DNA of 64,000 nt from Candidatus Deferrimicrobiaceae bacterium (GCA_036504035.1 DASXVV010000006.1:1-64000), one strand, 5' to 3'. Shown: positions 8,741 through 17,732, counted from the stretch's first letter. Notes: generated by a model from the letters alone, not told the origin. Numbers and translations: made by a program.

Positions 8741-10054
8741 ATGACGCACAGTCCACTCTCGTCCCGGATTGCCGTACTGGCGGCGATCGCTTTTCTGACA
8801 GCCGTGCCGGCTGTTTTCGCGCCCTCCCGGGCCGATGCGGGCTGCACCGTGGTCTATTCCCAGGATTTCGCCAGCGTGATGCAGACCACGTTCCACCAGT
8901 CGTTCCCGACGCGCCAGCCGGCGCCTGCGAACATCACGACGCAGGCGCAATGCGAGTCGGCGCTTCGGTCAACCGATACCTGGCGGAACGATTTCCGCTT
9001 CCGGCAAACCCGGTGCGAATGCACCGATTCGCCTTCCGGAGGCGGCGGGGGCGGCTTCTCCATGCCGAGCGCGCCGTACGGGTCCCATGCGTTCGGACAG
9101 CAACTGGCGTTGGGGATCGTCCAGCAGGGGCTGGAATCGCTTCTCGCCCCGCCCAAGGGCCCGAGCCCGGAAGAGATCGCTCGGCAGCAGGCGGCCGAAG
9201 CCGAAGCACGCCGGATCGCCGACGAGGAAGCCCGGCGGAAGGCCGAGGAAGAGGCCCGGCGCCAGGCGATCGAGAAGGCCAGGCGGCTCGCAATCGCAGG
9301 GGGGATGAAGAATCCCGACGGGCAGGCGCTCGTCACCGCCTCCGTCTCCGGCCCCACATCGGGCTGGAAGGGCCTCGACGCCGACGACATGGCCTCGCCC
9401 TCGGCCGCATCGGCCATCGTGCCGGGAGCCGGCGGGAATGCGGGGAGCACCACGTTCGATCGTCTCCGATGCGCGCAGGCCTTCTCGAGCGCGGCCAGGG
9501 AGTACGCTTCGATGGTCGGTCCCGGGGCGGCCGAGAAGGCGCGCTTCTTCGCGCAGCAGTCCGAAAACGCGCTAGCGGGCAGACCGCTCGACGCCGAGTG
9601 CCCCGCCTTGGCGAGTCTCCCCGAAGTCCCGATGCCCACCGGCATCGAGATCGTCCACCTCGGCGAAGGGACCCGGGAGGAATTGATCCAGAAGGCGACC
9701 GTCGACCTGGCCGCACTCAACACGGTCCACGCGAAGAAGCAGGAGCTGACCGAACGGAAGGCCGCCCTCGAGGCCAAAAAGAAGGAAATCGAGGAAAAGG
9801 CCGCGAAGCCGCCCGAACCGCCCCCGGCCGACGCCCCCGCCCCCACCGCCGCCCCCGCCGACACCGACACCGACAAGCTGAAGGCCGAAGCCGAGGCGCT
9901 GCTCCGCGAATCCCAGGCCGAACTCGCCGAGATCGAGAAAAGCGAAAAATCGCTGGCGGACGAGGAGACGCGCCTCTCCGACAATCTGAAGCGGTATGAG
10001 ACCAAGGCCCGCGCGCTCGAGGCCGCCGCGGGGGGCGCACCACCGCCCAAGTGA
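8741..10054 (+). CDS. secreted coiled-coil protein of unknown function
   Basis: 437 residues. ATG 8741 follows GGAGGAA at 8729-8735; the frame extends upstream only as an overlap with the previous gene. A cleavable signal peptide ends near PSRADA. A Cys-containing N-terminal domain has a CECTDSP motif and a Gly-rich linker (residues ~95-103). A long alanine/glutamate/arginine-rich helix follows at about 147-185 (EEIARQQAAEAEARRIADEE), then a globular part with paired cysteines and a second coiled coil at the C-terminus interrupted by a Pro/Ala linker (PPEPPPADAPAP). It closes the operon of the three lipoproteins and probably acts with them in the periplasm. No known family recognised. Confidence 0.8.
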   Translation: MTHSPLSSRIAVLAAIAFLTAVPAVFAPSRADAGCTVVYSQDFASVMQTTFHQSFPTRQPAPANITTQAQCESALRSTDTWRNDFRFRQTRCECTDSPSGGGGGGFSMPSAPYGSHAFGQQLALGIVQQGLESLLAPPKGPSPEEIARQQAAEAEARRIADEEARRKAEEEARRQAIEKARRLAIAGGMKNPDGQALVTASVSGPTSGWKGLDADDMASPSAASAIVPGAGGNAGSTTFDRLRCAQAFSSAAREYASMVGPGAAEKARFFAQQSENALAGRPLDAECPALASLPEVPMPTGIEIVHLGEGTREELIQKATVDLAALNTVHAKKQELTERKAALEAKKKEIEEKAAKPPEPPPADAPAPTAAPADTDTDKLKAEAEALLRESQAELAEIEKSEKSLADEETRLSDNLKRYETKARALEAAAGGAPPPK

Positions 10055-10079
10055 CGCCCCCGCCCGCTTCCGGTATAGT
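10051..10079 (+). promoter_or_regulatory. candidate sigma-70 promoter of murJ, close to the start codon
   Basis: GTGACG (10051-10056), 17 bases, TATAGT (10074-10079). Transcription would begin near 10086, on the ATG repeats that open murJ, and no Shine-Dalgarno precedes them. A leaderless message is therefore plausible. Confidence 0.45.
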
Positions 10080-10084
10080 CGTCG

Positions 10085-11668
10085 ATGATGATGACTGACA
10101 CCACCGGAAGACAGATCCGCATCGCGTCGATCGTCATGATGGCGTCGGTGCTCCTGAGCCGGATCCTCGGCTACGCGCGCGACGCCGTCATCGCCTGGGG
10201 CCACGGCGCCACGGGCGCCACCGACGCCTACTTCGCCGCCTTCACGATCCCCGACTTCCTCAACTACCTGCTTGCCGGCGGTTCGCTGTCGATCACGTTC
10301 ATCCCGATCTATGCGCGCTACCTGGCCGAGGGCCGGGAGGACGAGGGGCGTCGCGTTTTCTCCACCGTCATCACGGCGATGGGCATCGTCATCGCGCTGT
10401 TCGTCATCGCCGGCGAGCTCTTCGCCGAGCGGCTGATCCCGCTCATCGCCCCCGGCTTTCCGCCCGCCCAGGTCGAGATTGCCGCCCGGCTCACGCGCAT
10501 CGTCCTGCCCGCCCAGACCTTCTTCTACTTCGGCGGGTTGCTGATGGCGGTCCAGTATGCGCACAAGCGGTTCCTGATCCCCGCGCTGGCGCCGCTCGTC
10601 TACAACGCGGGCATCATCGTCGGCGGCCTGACGCTCGGCGCCCGCTACGGCATGGACGGCTTCGCCTGGGGCGTGCTCGGCGGTTCATTCCTCGGCAATT
10701 TCGCGCTGCAGGCGTGGGGGGCGGCGCGCACGGGGCTGCGCTACTCGCCGCGGCTCGACCTGTCCGATCCCGGGCTGCGCGAGTTCGTGAAGCTGTCGAT
10801 CCCGATCATGCTCGGCTTCTCGCTCACGGTCGTCGACGAGTGGATGCTGCGCGTCTTCGGGTCGCTCCTCGTCGTCGGCACGATCACCTGGATCAACAAC
10901 GCGCGGCGGCTCATGCAGGTGCCGGTCGGCGTGCTCGGGCAGGCGTCCGGCGTCGCCTCCTACCCGTTCCTGTCGGCGCTGGCCGCCCGGGGCGAGACGG
11001 AAGAAATGTGGAAGACGCTCTCCTCGACGCTGCGATGGGTCTTCTTCGTCTCGTGCGCGCTCTCGGCGGCCACGTTCGTGCTTTCGAAGGAGGTGGTGCT
11101 GCTGGTGTTCCACCGCGGCGCGTTCGGGATCGCCGACACCGCGAACACGGCGCTCGCCCTGTCCGCGTTCGCCATCGGGATCCCGTTCTGGTGCGCCCAG
11201 TCGATCGTCGCGCGCGGATTCTTCGCGATGAAGGACACCTGGACGCCGACGATCGTCGGCACCGGCGCCCTGTTTCTCACGCTGCCGCTCTACTGGTTCT
11301 TCCGGAAATGGATGGGATTGTTCGGCCTGTCGCTCGCGAGCAGCGCGGGCATCGTGCTGTACGCCACGGTGCTGTACGGGAGGCTGATGCGGAAGACGGT
11401 GGGCGCGAAGGGGCTGGCCGACGCCGCCGAGTTCGGCCGCATCTTCCTCGCCTCCGCGGCGGTCGCCGTGCTGGGGAGCACCCTGTTGCCGGGTGCCGCG
11501 TGGTTGCCCGACTGGACAACCGTGACGGGCGCCCTGCTCCGGATCTCTGCGGTGGGCGTCCTGGTGGTCGTCGCCGTCTTCGCGGTGGCGTTCGCGCTGG
11601 GCAGCACGACCGTCCATGGCATCCACCGGCTGAAGGACCTCATACGCCCGCCGGCCACCGGGGCGTAA
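10085..11668 (+). CDS. murJ: lipid II flippase MurJ (MviN family)
   Basis: 527 residues, polytopic inner-membrane protein with about 14 hydrophobic segments. The N-terminus (ASVLLSRILGYARDAVIA, then GATDAYFAAFTIPDFLNYLL) is the MviN/MurJ signature, and the family arginines of the first helix are present. Role: moves undecaprenyl-linked lipid II across the inner membrane for peptidoglycan synthesis. Three ATG codons in frame (10085, 10088, 10091) compete as starts; none has a ribosome site, and a -10-like TATAGT lies just upstream. It converges on the DUF45 gene with nine bases between them. Confidence 0.93.
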   Translation: MMMTDTTGRQIRIASIVMMASVLLSRILGYARDAVIAWGHGATGATDAYFAAFTIPDFLNYLLAGGSLSITFIPIYARYLAEGREDEGRRVFSTVITAMGIVIALFVIAGELFAERLIPLIAPGFPPAQVEIAARLTRIVLPAQTFFYFGGLLMAVQYAHKRFLIPALAPLVYNAGIIVGGLTLGARYGMDGFAWGVLGGSFLGNFALQAWGAARTGLRYSPRLDLSDPGLREFVKLSIPIMLGFSLTVVDEWMLRVFGSLLVVGTITWINNARRLMQVPVGVLGQASGVASYPFLSALAARGETEEMWKTLSSTLRWVFFVSCALSAATFVLSKEVVLLVFHRGAFGIADTANTALALSAFAIGIPFWCAQSIVARGFFAMKDTWTPTIVGTGALFLTLPLYWFFRKWMGLFGLSLASSAGIVLYATVLYGRLMRKTVGAKGLADAAEFGRIFLASAAVAVLGSTLLPGAAWLPDWTTVTGALLRISAVGVLVVVAVFAVAFALGSTTVHGIHRLKDLIRPPATGA

Positions 11669-11677
11669 CGTGCCCGG

Positions 11678-12409
11678 TCACCCCGCGCCGGCGTTCAGCC
11701 GTTTCCGCCGCTCGGCATAGTCGGGCATGTAGCGGCCCACCATCCGCCAGAACTTCGGCCCGTGGCTCTTCACCTTGAAGTGGCACAGCTCGTGGACCAC
11801 GACGTAGTCGATGCAGTCGACCGGCGCCTGGACGAGCCAGAGGTTGAGGTTGATCCGCCCCTGCAACGAACAACTCCCCCAACGCGAGGTCATCTTCCGG
11901 ATGCGCAGCTCCGGGTACGAAATCCCCTCCCCCGCCAGCAACCGGTGACCGGCCGCCAACCGCTCCCCGAACACGACCTCGGCCTGTTCCCGATACCAAC
12001 GGTCGAGCTGGTGTCGCACGCGCTCGGGCGTCGGCGCCATCCGCGTCGTCACGCAGAGACAGCCGACCAGCAGCTCGACGGCGTCGGACCGGCCGTGCGC
12101 GGCCACCAGCCGGTATTCCTGGCCGAGATAGCGGTGCATTTCCCCGGAGTGGTAAGCGGGAGGGTCCTTTTTCGGAGGGCGTTGCTCGAAGTGGCGGCGC
12201 GCCTTCCCGATCCAGGCGGCGCGTGCGTGGACGAAGGTGCGGATGTTCGAGAGGGAGACGCGCAAAGGCGCGCGGACGACGACCGAGCGATCCGGGTGCA
12301 CGGTGATCCCGACGGTCCGGCGCTTGGTGCGGAAGATAACGTATGGCACTTCGTCGGCGTCGCAGACGATCGTGCCGCCGCCCGCCTCGAACTGGTCTGT
12401 TTTCGGCAT
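11678..12409 (-). CDS. YgjP-like (DUF45) zinc metallopeptidase
   Basis: 243 residues. The zinc motif HELCH is at 206-210, followed by the family segment KVKSHGPKFWRMVGRYMPDY; HEXXH plus the downstream HxPxFW pattern defines DUF45/YgjP, related to SprT and M48 peptidases. The N-terminal KRRTVGITVHPDRSVVVRAP and central MTSRWGSC segments are also typical. Start: ATG 12409 is the only usual start between the upstream stop and the conserved N-terminus; AAGGA lies directly against it, an unusually tight spacing, so coupling to the upstream gene is likely. Substrate is unknown. Confidence 0.85.
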   Translation of the reverse strand: MPKTDQFEAGGGTIVCDADEVPYVIFRTKRRTVGITVHPDRSVVVRAPLRVSLSNIRTFVHARAAWIGKARRHFEQRPPKKDPPAYHSGEMHRYLGQEYRLVAAHGRSDAVELLVGCLCVTTRMAPTPERVRHQLDRWYREQAEVVFGERLAAGHRLLAGEGISYPELRIRKMTSRWGSCSLQGRINLNLWLVQAPVDCIDYVVVHELCHFKVKSHGPKFWRMVGRYMPDYAERRKRLNAGAG

Positions 12410-12444
12410 TCCTTCTCGACCGCGCTTTTTTGTGGAAACGCCCG

Positions 12445-12861
12445 CTAGAGCGTGACGAAGGTCCGCCCGCCGCCCAGCGCCTCCGCGAGCGCGGCACGGT
12501 CGAGCACGTTGCGGCCGATGTTGCAGTCGCGTCGCCCGAAAAGCGACTTGGTGCCGCCGATGATCGGGACGTGCGCGAGCTCGATCCGACGGGTGCGCAG
12601 GAACATCAGCTTCTTGCCTAGTTGGCGACCCTTGAGCAGCATGAGCGCCAGCCACACCTTCTTCGCGCGGCCGCGGCAGACGACGCCGACGATCCGGACC
12701 GGATCGGTCGTGCCGCGCGCCACATGGCGGCGAACTTCCGACAAGGCCGCCGAGGTGGACCGGGCGACGACCACCACATAGCCGTTTGCATCGGCCAGGG
12801 CGGACGCCATCGCCAGCTCCTCCCTCGAAAGGCAGAACGGAAGGAGCAGGATCTTCTTCAA
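12445..12861 (-). CDS. conserved-looking hypothetical protein, cytosolic
   Basis: 138 residues beginning MKKILLLPFCLSREE, with no signal peptide or clear membrane helix. Features: a small beta-strand/Cys start (LLLPFC), GYVVVVARSTSAALSEVRRH, then VRIVGVVCRG, and a basic middle (GRQLGKKLMFLRTRR). The pattern LLLPFCL ... GVVC recalls the Cys-containing DUF116 domain, but that domain's CxxC cluster is absent, so I do not assign it. It is preceded eight bases upstream by the DUF1858 gene and followed by the DUF45 protease, suggesting one operon. Function unknown. Confidence 0.7.
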   Translation of the reverse strand: MKKILLLPFCLSREELAMASALADANGYVVVVARSTSAALSEVRRHVARGTTDPVRIVGVVCRGRAKKVWLALMLLKGRQLGKKLMFLRTRRIELAHVPIIGGTKSLFGRRDCNIGRNVLDRAALAEALGGGRTFVTL

Positions 12862-12868
12862 CCGGCCC

Positions 12869-13084
12869 CTACTTTGCGGAAAGCGCGGCGTTGAGCTCCC
12901 GAACGACCTGCTTCGGGTCGAGCCCCTTGTGCCAGGCGGTGTAGACGATCGTTTCCCTCTGGTTCGACTTGCATTGCAGGCAGGTCGGCCCGAACAGCAC
13001 GCTCACCTTGTCGCGCACCGCCGGGTATTTCTGCAGCACGTCGCCGACGAACATCTCGGCCTTGATCGGCCCTTCCTTCGCCAT
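12869..13084 (-). CDS. DUF1858 domain-containing small protein
   Basis: 71 residues made of a single DUF1858-like helical domain: an initial VGDVLQKYPAVRDKV helix, FGPTCLQCK carrying a CxxC, and a closing GLDPKQVVRELNAAL helix. In other proteins this domain precedes or accompanies redox or metal-binding modules such as the ScdA/RIC family N-terminus and hybrid-cluster proteins; a free-standing copy of this size is common in anaerobes. The precise job is unknown; the CxxC suggests metal or thiol chemistry. ATG 13084; the 84 bases upstream to the EF-G gene hold no other gene. Confidence 0.82.
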   Translation of the reverse strand: MAKEGPIKAEMFVGDVLQKYPAVRDKVSVLFGPTCLQCKSNQRETIVYTAWHKGLDPKQVVRELNAALSAK

Positions 13085-13168
13085 CTTTAGAAGCCCCCCC
13101 TTGCCCGCATCGAAGCGGAACGTCCATTATACCGCACCCATCTTTGCGGCCCCCGGCGATCGGCTGCC

Positions 13169-15193
13169 TTACGCCCGGTCGTAGTGCGAGAACGTCATGA
13201 CGAACGTGGCCCGACCCTGGGTCAGCGAGCGCAGCGCGGTCGCGTAGCCGAACATCTCGCGCAGCGGCACCTTGGCGGACAGGAGCGTCGCGTCGTCCCG
13301 GCGATCGACGAAGGACAGGTGCCCGTGCCGGGCATTGAGGTCGCCGATCACGCCCCCCGAAAATTCGTCGGGCACGGTGATCTCGACCGCCATCACCGGC
13401 TCGAGCAGGTAGGGCTTCCCCTTCCCGAACGCCTCGGAAAAAGCCATGACGGCCGCGACCTTGGCCGCCTGCGGCATCGGCGTGCCGGAGAAGAACTCGA
13501 CGCGGAGGACGTCGACCGAGACGTCGTCGACCGGGTAACCGGCGACGCCGGAATAGAGCCCCTCGCGAATTCCCGCCTCGACGGCCGCCGCCACCTCGGG
13601 CTGGATGCCTGCTAGCGCCGCCGGATCGCCCACCCGCACGCCGCTCCCCCGAATCGCCGGCGCGACCGACAGGGCGACCGCGACCCCGACCTGCCGCTCG
13701 GCGATCTCGCGCTCGAAGCGCGCCTCGGCCTCGGCGGGCTGGCCGACCGTCTCGCGACAAAGCACCTGCGGGTTGCCGGTACGCACCTCGAGCCCGTGCT
13801 CGCGCCGCAGCCGGTCGAGCAGCACGTCGAGATGCAGCTCGCCCATGCCGGAAAGGATCATCTGCCCGGTATCGGCGTCCTCGCGCGTCTCGACGGTCGG
13901 ATCCTCGTCGGCCATCTGCTCCAGCAGCTCCTTCAGCCGGTCCATCTCTCGCACCGTCTTCGGCTCGACCACGATCGAGACGACGGGCTTTCGGATGTCG
14001 ATCGATTCCAGCAGCAGCGGCGCGGAAGGATCGCACAGCGTGTCGCCCGTTCCCGCGTTGCGGATGCCGCGCGCGGCCACGATGTCGCCCGCGACCGCCT
14101 TCTCGATCCGCTCATTCTTGCCGGCGTGCATGCGGAACAGCCGGGACACCTTTTCCTCGGTGCCCGTCGCTGCGTTGCGCAGCGTGTCGCCCTCGGACAC
14201 TGTGCCGGAGTAGATGCGCAGGTAGACGGTACGGCGCCCCTCCTCCATCACGACCTTGAACACCAGCGCGGAAAAGGGGGCCGAAGCCGACGGCAGCCGC
14301 GTGACACGCTCGCCGCTACGCGGGTCGGTTCCCTCGACGGGCGGCGCGTCCTGCGGCGCGGGAAGATAGTGGACGACCCCGTCCATCGCGGGCTGGACGC
14401 CCCGGTTGCGGAGCGCGGAGCCGGCGAACACGGGGAAGATGCGCGACGCGAGCGTTCCCTTGCGTATGGCCTCCCGCAGCAATCCGGACGGAACGTCTTC
14501 CCCGGCCAGGAACTTCTCGGCCACGGCGTCGTCGAAATCGGCGGCGGCCTCGACCAGCGCCTCCCGGTAGGCGAACACCGCCTGCAGCTCCGAAACGGAG
14601 AGGGGCGACCGGACCACGCCTGCCCCCTGGCTCTTCTCGTCGAAGTCGACCCGTTCCATCGTGACGAGGTCGGCCACGGCGCGGAACGCATCGCCTTCGA
14701 AGATCGGCACCGTGAGGGGGACGCCGTGGGCCGACAGCTTTTCGGCCATCTGGGCGACCACCCGGTCGAAATCGGCCCCGGGCCGGTCGAGCTTGTTGAC
14801 GAAGGCCAGCCGCGGGACGCCGTGCCGGCTCGCCTGCCGCCAAACCACCTCGGACTGCGGCTCGACGCCGGCCACGCCGCAGAAGACGGCGATCGCCCCG
14901 TCGAGCACGCGAAGAGACCGCTCGACCTCGATCGTGAAGTCGACGTGCCCCGGCGTGTCGATCAGGTGGATGTCGGCGCCCAGCCAAGGGAAATGGGTGA
15001 CCGCGGCGACGATCGTGATGCCGCGCTCGCGCTCCTGCGGCAGGTAGTCCATCTGGGTGTCGCCGTCGTGCACCTCGCCCATCCGGTGCGTCACGCCCGC
15101 GTAGAAGAGCATCCGCTCGGTGAAGGTGGTCTTCCCGGCGTCGATGTGGGCGATGACGCCGATGTTGCGGACCTTCGAGGCCGCGGCGGCCAT
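13169..15193 (-). CDS. elongation factor G paralogue
   Basis: 674 residues, slightly shorter than canonical EF-G (about 690-705). GTPase motifs are complete: AHIDAGKTT (G1), RGITI (G2), DTPGHVDF (G3), NKLD (G4), followed by EF-G domains II-V (SGMGELHLDVLLDRL; C-terminal REMFGYATALRSLTQGRATF). It lies outside any str ribosomal operon, beside the U32 gene, so it is probably the second EF-G type (FusA2-like) found in many delta-type proteobacteria, whose exact job (ribosome recycling, stress or specialised elongation) varies. Start ATG 15193 is 4 bases after the U32 stop without a good ribosome site, implying translational coupling. Confidence 0.88.
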   Translation of the reverse strand: MAAAASKVRNIGVIAHIDAGKTTFTERMLFYAGVTHRMGEVHDGDTQMDYLPQERERGITIVAAVTHFPWLGADIHLIDTPGHVDFTIEVERSLRVLDGAIAVFCGVAGVEPQSEVVWRQASRHGVPRLAFVNKLDRPGADFDRVVAQMAEKLSAHGVPLTVPIFEGDAFRAVADLVTMERVDFDEKSQGAGVVRSPLSVSELQAVFAYREALVEAAADFDDAVAEKFLAGEDVPSGLLREAIRKGTLASRIFPVFAGSALRNRGVQPAMDGVVHYLPAPQDAPPVEGTDPRSGERVTRLPSASAPFSALVFKVVMEEGRRTVYLRIYSGTVSEGDTLRNAATGTEEKVSRLFRMHAGKNERIEKAVAGDIVAARGIRNAGTGDTLCDPSAPLLLESIDIRKPVVSIVVEPKTVREMDRLKELLEQMADEDPTVETREDADTGQMILSGMGELHLDVLLDRLRREHGLEVRTGNPQVLCRETVGQPAEAEARFEREIAERQVGVAVALSVAPAIRGSGVRVGDPAALAGIQPEVAAAVEAGIREGLYSGVAGYPVDDVSVDVLRVEFFSGTPMPQAAKVAAVMAFSEAFGKGKPYLLEPVMAVEITVPDEFSGGVIGDLNARHGHLSFVDRRDDATLLSAKVPLREMFGYATALRSLTQGRATFVMTFSHYDRA

Positions 15194-15197
15194 GGCG

Positions 15198-17687
15198 CTA
15201 GAAGTTGCTGTGGTGCAGGTTGAAGTGGCTGGTGCCGGGGATGTGCCGGTCGGCCTCGAGCGCCGCCATCACCTCGGGAATCCGGTCGTCGGGCGTGCCC
15301 GAGAAATCGACGAGGAAGTCGTCGATGCCCGCCCCCCGCAGCTCGTGCAGGATGCCGGAAGCCGAATAGGCCGCGACCGGCCGGACGGTCGAGCCGTGCT
15401 CGTCGGCCTCGATGACGAATCGCTCGTCGCGCGGGCTGACGACCTCGCCGCGCCGGACGCCGGACGCCGGGAGCGCCCGCGAGATCATGAGCGGCAGCGC
15501 GCCGTAGGCGACCGCGATGCCCAGCCCGTGCAGGTATTTTCCGACGGCGCGCAGCGACGTGAGCGTCGCCTCGACCGGCAGGATCATCCGCGACGCGCCA
15601 AGCCGGGAAAGGACCGAGAGCGCGGCGAGGTTGAAGCCGTAGAGGTAGTGGTCGCTGACCAGATGGAGCTGCCGCCGCTCGGCCCCCGGCGGGAAGAAGG
15701 CGAAGTAGCCGATGTCCGGCAGGATCCAGCGCGAATAGCCCTTCTTGAGCGCCTCGCGCACCGTCCGCCGCCAGAAGGCGGCGTCGGCTTCGAGCAGCGG
15801 CGCGGGCAGGCGGAAATAGCCCCGCTCGCGGAACCCCGCGCCAAGCCCCCCGGGCTCGCGCGCCACCGCCTTGGTGAACTCGACCACGGGCACGATCGAC
15901 GGCGCCTTGGGAATCATCGAAAGTTGGGAAGGCCTGCAGGCGACGTAGAAGACGGCGGGTGCCTCCTCCTTCCGGTTGCCGCCGACCCGCAGCGTCGGCA
16001 GGATCGACAGCCGCAGCTCCTTCCCCGCCAGATGGAAGTCCTTGTCGAACTGACGGGCCGCCTTGCCGAACAGCGCCTCGACATCGACCCAGGCGACCGA
16101 CGGGTTGTGCGACTCGACGCGGATCTCGCCCACGGGAAGGTCGGTGCGGCACACCGCGGCCAGGCGCCCGGACGCGTTGGGCGGCACCTGCACCTCGGCG
16201 CGGCCGCCGTGCCCGCCGACGCGGTAGGACATCTCACGCCGGAACCGACCGTAGGACGCCTCGACCGCGACGAAGCCGTCGCCAACGATCACGTTGAAAC
16301 GGATGCCGCCGGGCGGCAGCGCGTCCATCTCGCGCTTCGCCGCGCGCGCGAAATCGGCGCGCCCGGTGGTGCCGACCCGGAACACCAGGTCGCCCGCGGA
16401 GACCGCGAACGGCACCTTGACCCGAAAACCCCCGTCCCCCGGCTTGATGTGGAGCGCCGTGAATGCCCGGCCCGAGCCGTCGCTCATGAACTGGATGCGC
16501 AGCCGATCGCCCTGCTCGAAGGACGGCTCGGCCGCGACGAACGCCCACTCGTCCAGAATCTCGACGATCGGTCCCAGCGGGGTGCCGATGCTCCCCGTGC
16601 CGCCGCCCGATGCGATCTCGCCCGGCGCGGCGCCGCCGAGCAGGCCGGCCGTCTCCTCGCGTCCCATCGCCCCGGAGAGCAGCCGCTTCCCTTCCGCAAC
16701 CCCTTCTTCGGGACGGCCCGCCTTGATCAGGTCGAGCGCCTTGCGATAGGCGCCGACGACGGCCGATACGTATTCGGCGCTGCGCATCCGGCCCTCGATC
16801 TTGAACGAGGAGATGCCGAGCGTCGTCAGCTCGGGCAGCTGTTCGATGAGCGACAGGTCGCGCGTGGAAAACAGGGCGTCCTCCGCCCCCTCGTGCCCGT
16901 AGAGACGGCGGCACGGCTGCACGCAGGCGCCCCGGTTGCCGCTCTTCCCGCCGAGGAACGAGGAAAAGAAGCATTTGCCGGAGTAGCTGTAACACATCGA
17001 CCCGTGGATGAAGACCTCGACGCCGATCGGCGACTTGGCGGCGATCCGCTTGACCTCCGGCATGCGGAGGTGGCGCTCGAGGACGACGCGCGAGGCGCCG
17101 AGCCGGGCAAATTCCTCGGCCGCGTCGGCGGACGCGCAGCCGGCCTGGGTGCTGATGTGGACGGGCAGGTCGGGAAAGTGCTCGCGCAGGAGACGCACCA
17201 GCCCGAGGTCGGCCGCGATGACGGCGTCGGGGCCGAGCGGCGCAACTTGGTGCAGCAGCGCGATGGCGTCGGGCAGATCGGGCTCGGTCAACAGCGTGTT
17301 GATGGTGAGGTAGATGCGGACCTTGCGGCTGTGGGCGTGGGGAAGGATCCGGCAAAGGTCGGACAGCGTGATGTTTTCGGCGCGTTCGCGGGCATTGAAC
17401 TGCTGGAGCCCCAGGTAGACGGCGTCGGCGCCGGCGGCGACCGCCGCGAAATAGTTCTCTACGGAGCCGGCGGGCGCCAGCAATTCGGGGAACGCGGGCT
17501 TCGCCTCGGAAGGGGCGCGCCAGGAAACGGCCGGTTTCTTCGGTGATTTCGGAACTTCGGCGCGCCTTGCGGCGGCCGGCTTGCGAACGGGGTAACGGCC
17601 GGCGCTTTTCGCGGGGGCCGGGGGGGACGGGGGGGTAAAGGTGCCCTTCTTGCGCAGCACCACCTTCTTCGGACCTTCGGAATTCAC
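15198..17687 (-). CDS. peptidase U32 family protein, RlhA-like, with C-terminal DUF3656-type region
   Basis: 829 residues. After a basic, Pro/Ala-rich leader, the U32 TIM-barrel core starts at FPELLAPAGSVENYFAAVAAGADAVYLG. The signature EVFIHGSMCYSYSGKC and the following GNRGACVQPCRR supply the cysteines that ligate Fe-S in RlhA. Domain order (U32 core, FKIEGRMR segment, long C-terminal beta-rich region) matches RlhA/YdcP, which hydroxylates C2501 of 23S rRNA; this assignment is by family resemblance. GTG 17687 is chosen because AGAGG lies about 6 bases upstream; the frame remains open to 17750. Next gene downstream is the EF-G paralogue, so both products of this pair may concern the ribosome. 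Confidence 0.85.
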   Translation of the reverse strand: MNSEGPKKVVLRKKGTFTPPSPPAPAKSAGRYPVRKPAAARRAEVPKSPKKPAVSWRAPSEAKPAFPELLAPAGSVENYFAAVAAGADAVYLGLQQFNARERAENITLSDLCRILPHAHSRKVRIYLTINTLLTEPDLPDAIALLHQVAPLGPDAVIAADLGLVRLLREHFPDLPVHISTQAGCASADAAEEFARLGASRVVLERHLRMPEVKRIAAKSPIGVEVFIHGSMCYSYSGKCFFSSFLGGKSGNRGACVQPCRRLYGHEGAEDALFSTRDLSLIEQLPELTTLGISSFKIEGRMRSAEYVSAVVGAYRKALDLIKAGRPEEGVAEGKRLLSGAMGREETAGLLGGAAPGEIASGGGTGSIGTPLGPIVEILDEWAFVAAEPSFEQGDRLRIQFMSDGSGRAFTALHIKPGDGGFRVKVPFAVSAGDLVFRVGTTGRADFARAAKREMDALPPGGIRFNVIVGDGFVAVEASYGRFRREMSYRVGGHGGRAEVQVPPNASGRLAAVCRTDLPVGEIRVESHNPSVAWVDVEALFGKAARQFDKDFHLAGKELRLSILPTLRVGGNRKEEAPAVFYVACRPSQLSMIPKAPSIVPVVEFTKAVAREPGGLGAGFRERGYFRLPAPLLEADAAFWRRTVREALKKGYSRWILPDIGYFAFFPPGAERRQLHLVSDHYLYGFNLAALSVLSRLGASRMILPVEATLTSLRAVGKYLHGLGIAVAYGALPLMISRALPASGVRRGEVVSPRDERFVIEADEHGSTVRPVAAYSASGILHELRGAGIDDFLVDFSGTPDDRIPEVMAALEADRHIPGTSHFNLHHSNF

Positions 17688-17732
17688 GGATACCTCTCGA
17701 TAATCATCGGTTTTTCGGCAACTTGGTTTCGT

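Noticed and set aside
12445-12861. DUF116 assignment for the 138-residue protein
   Set aside because: Only the LLLPFC start and a GVVC segment recall it; the diagnostic CxxC cluster is missing.
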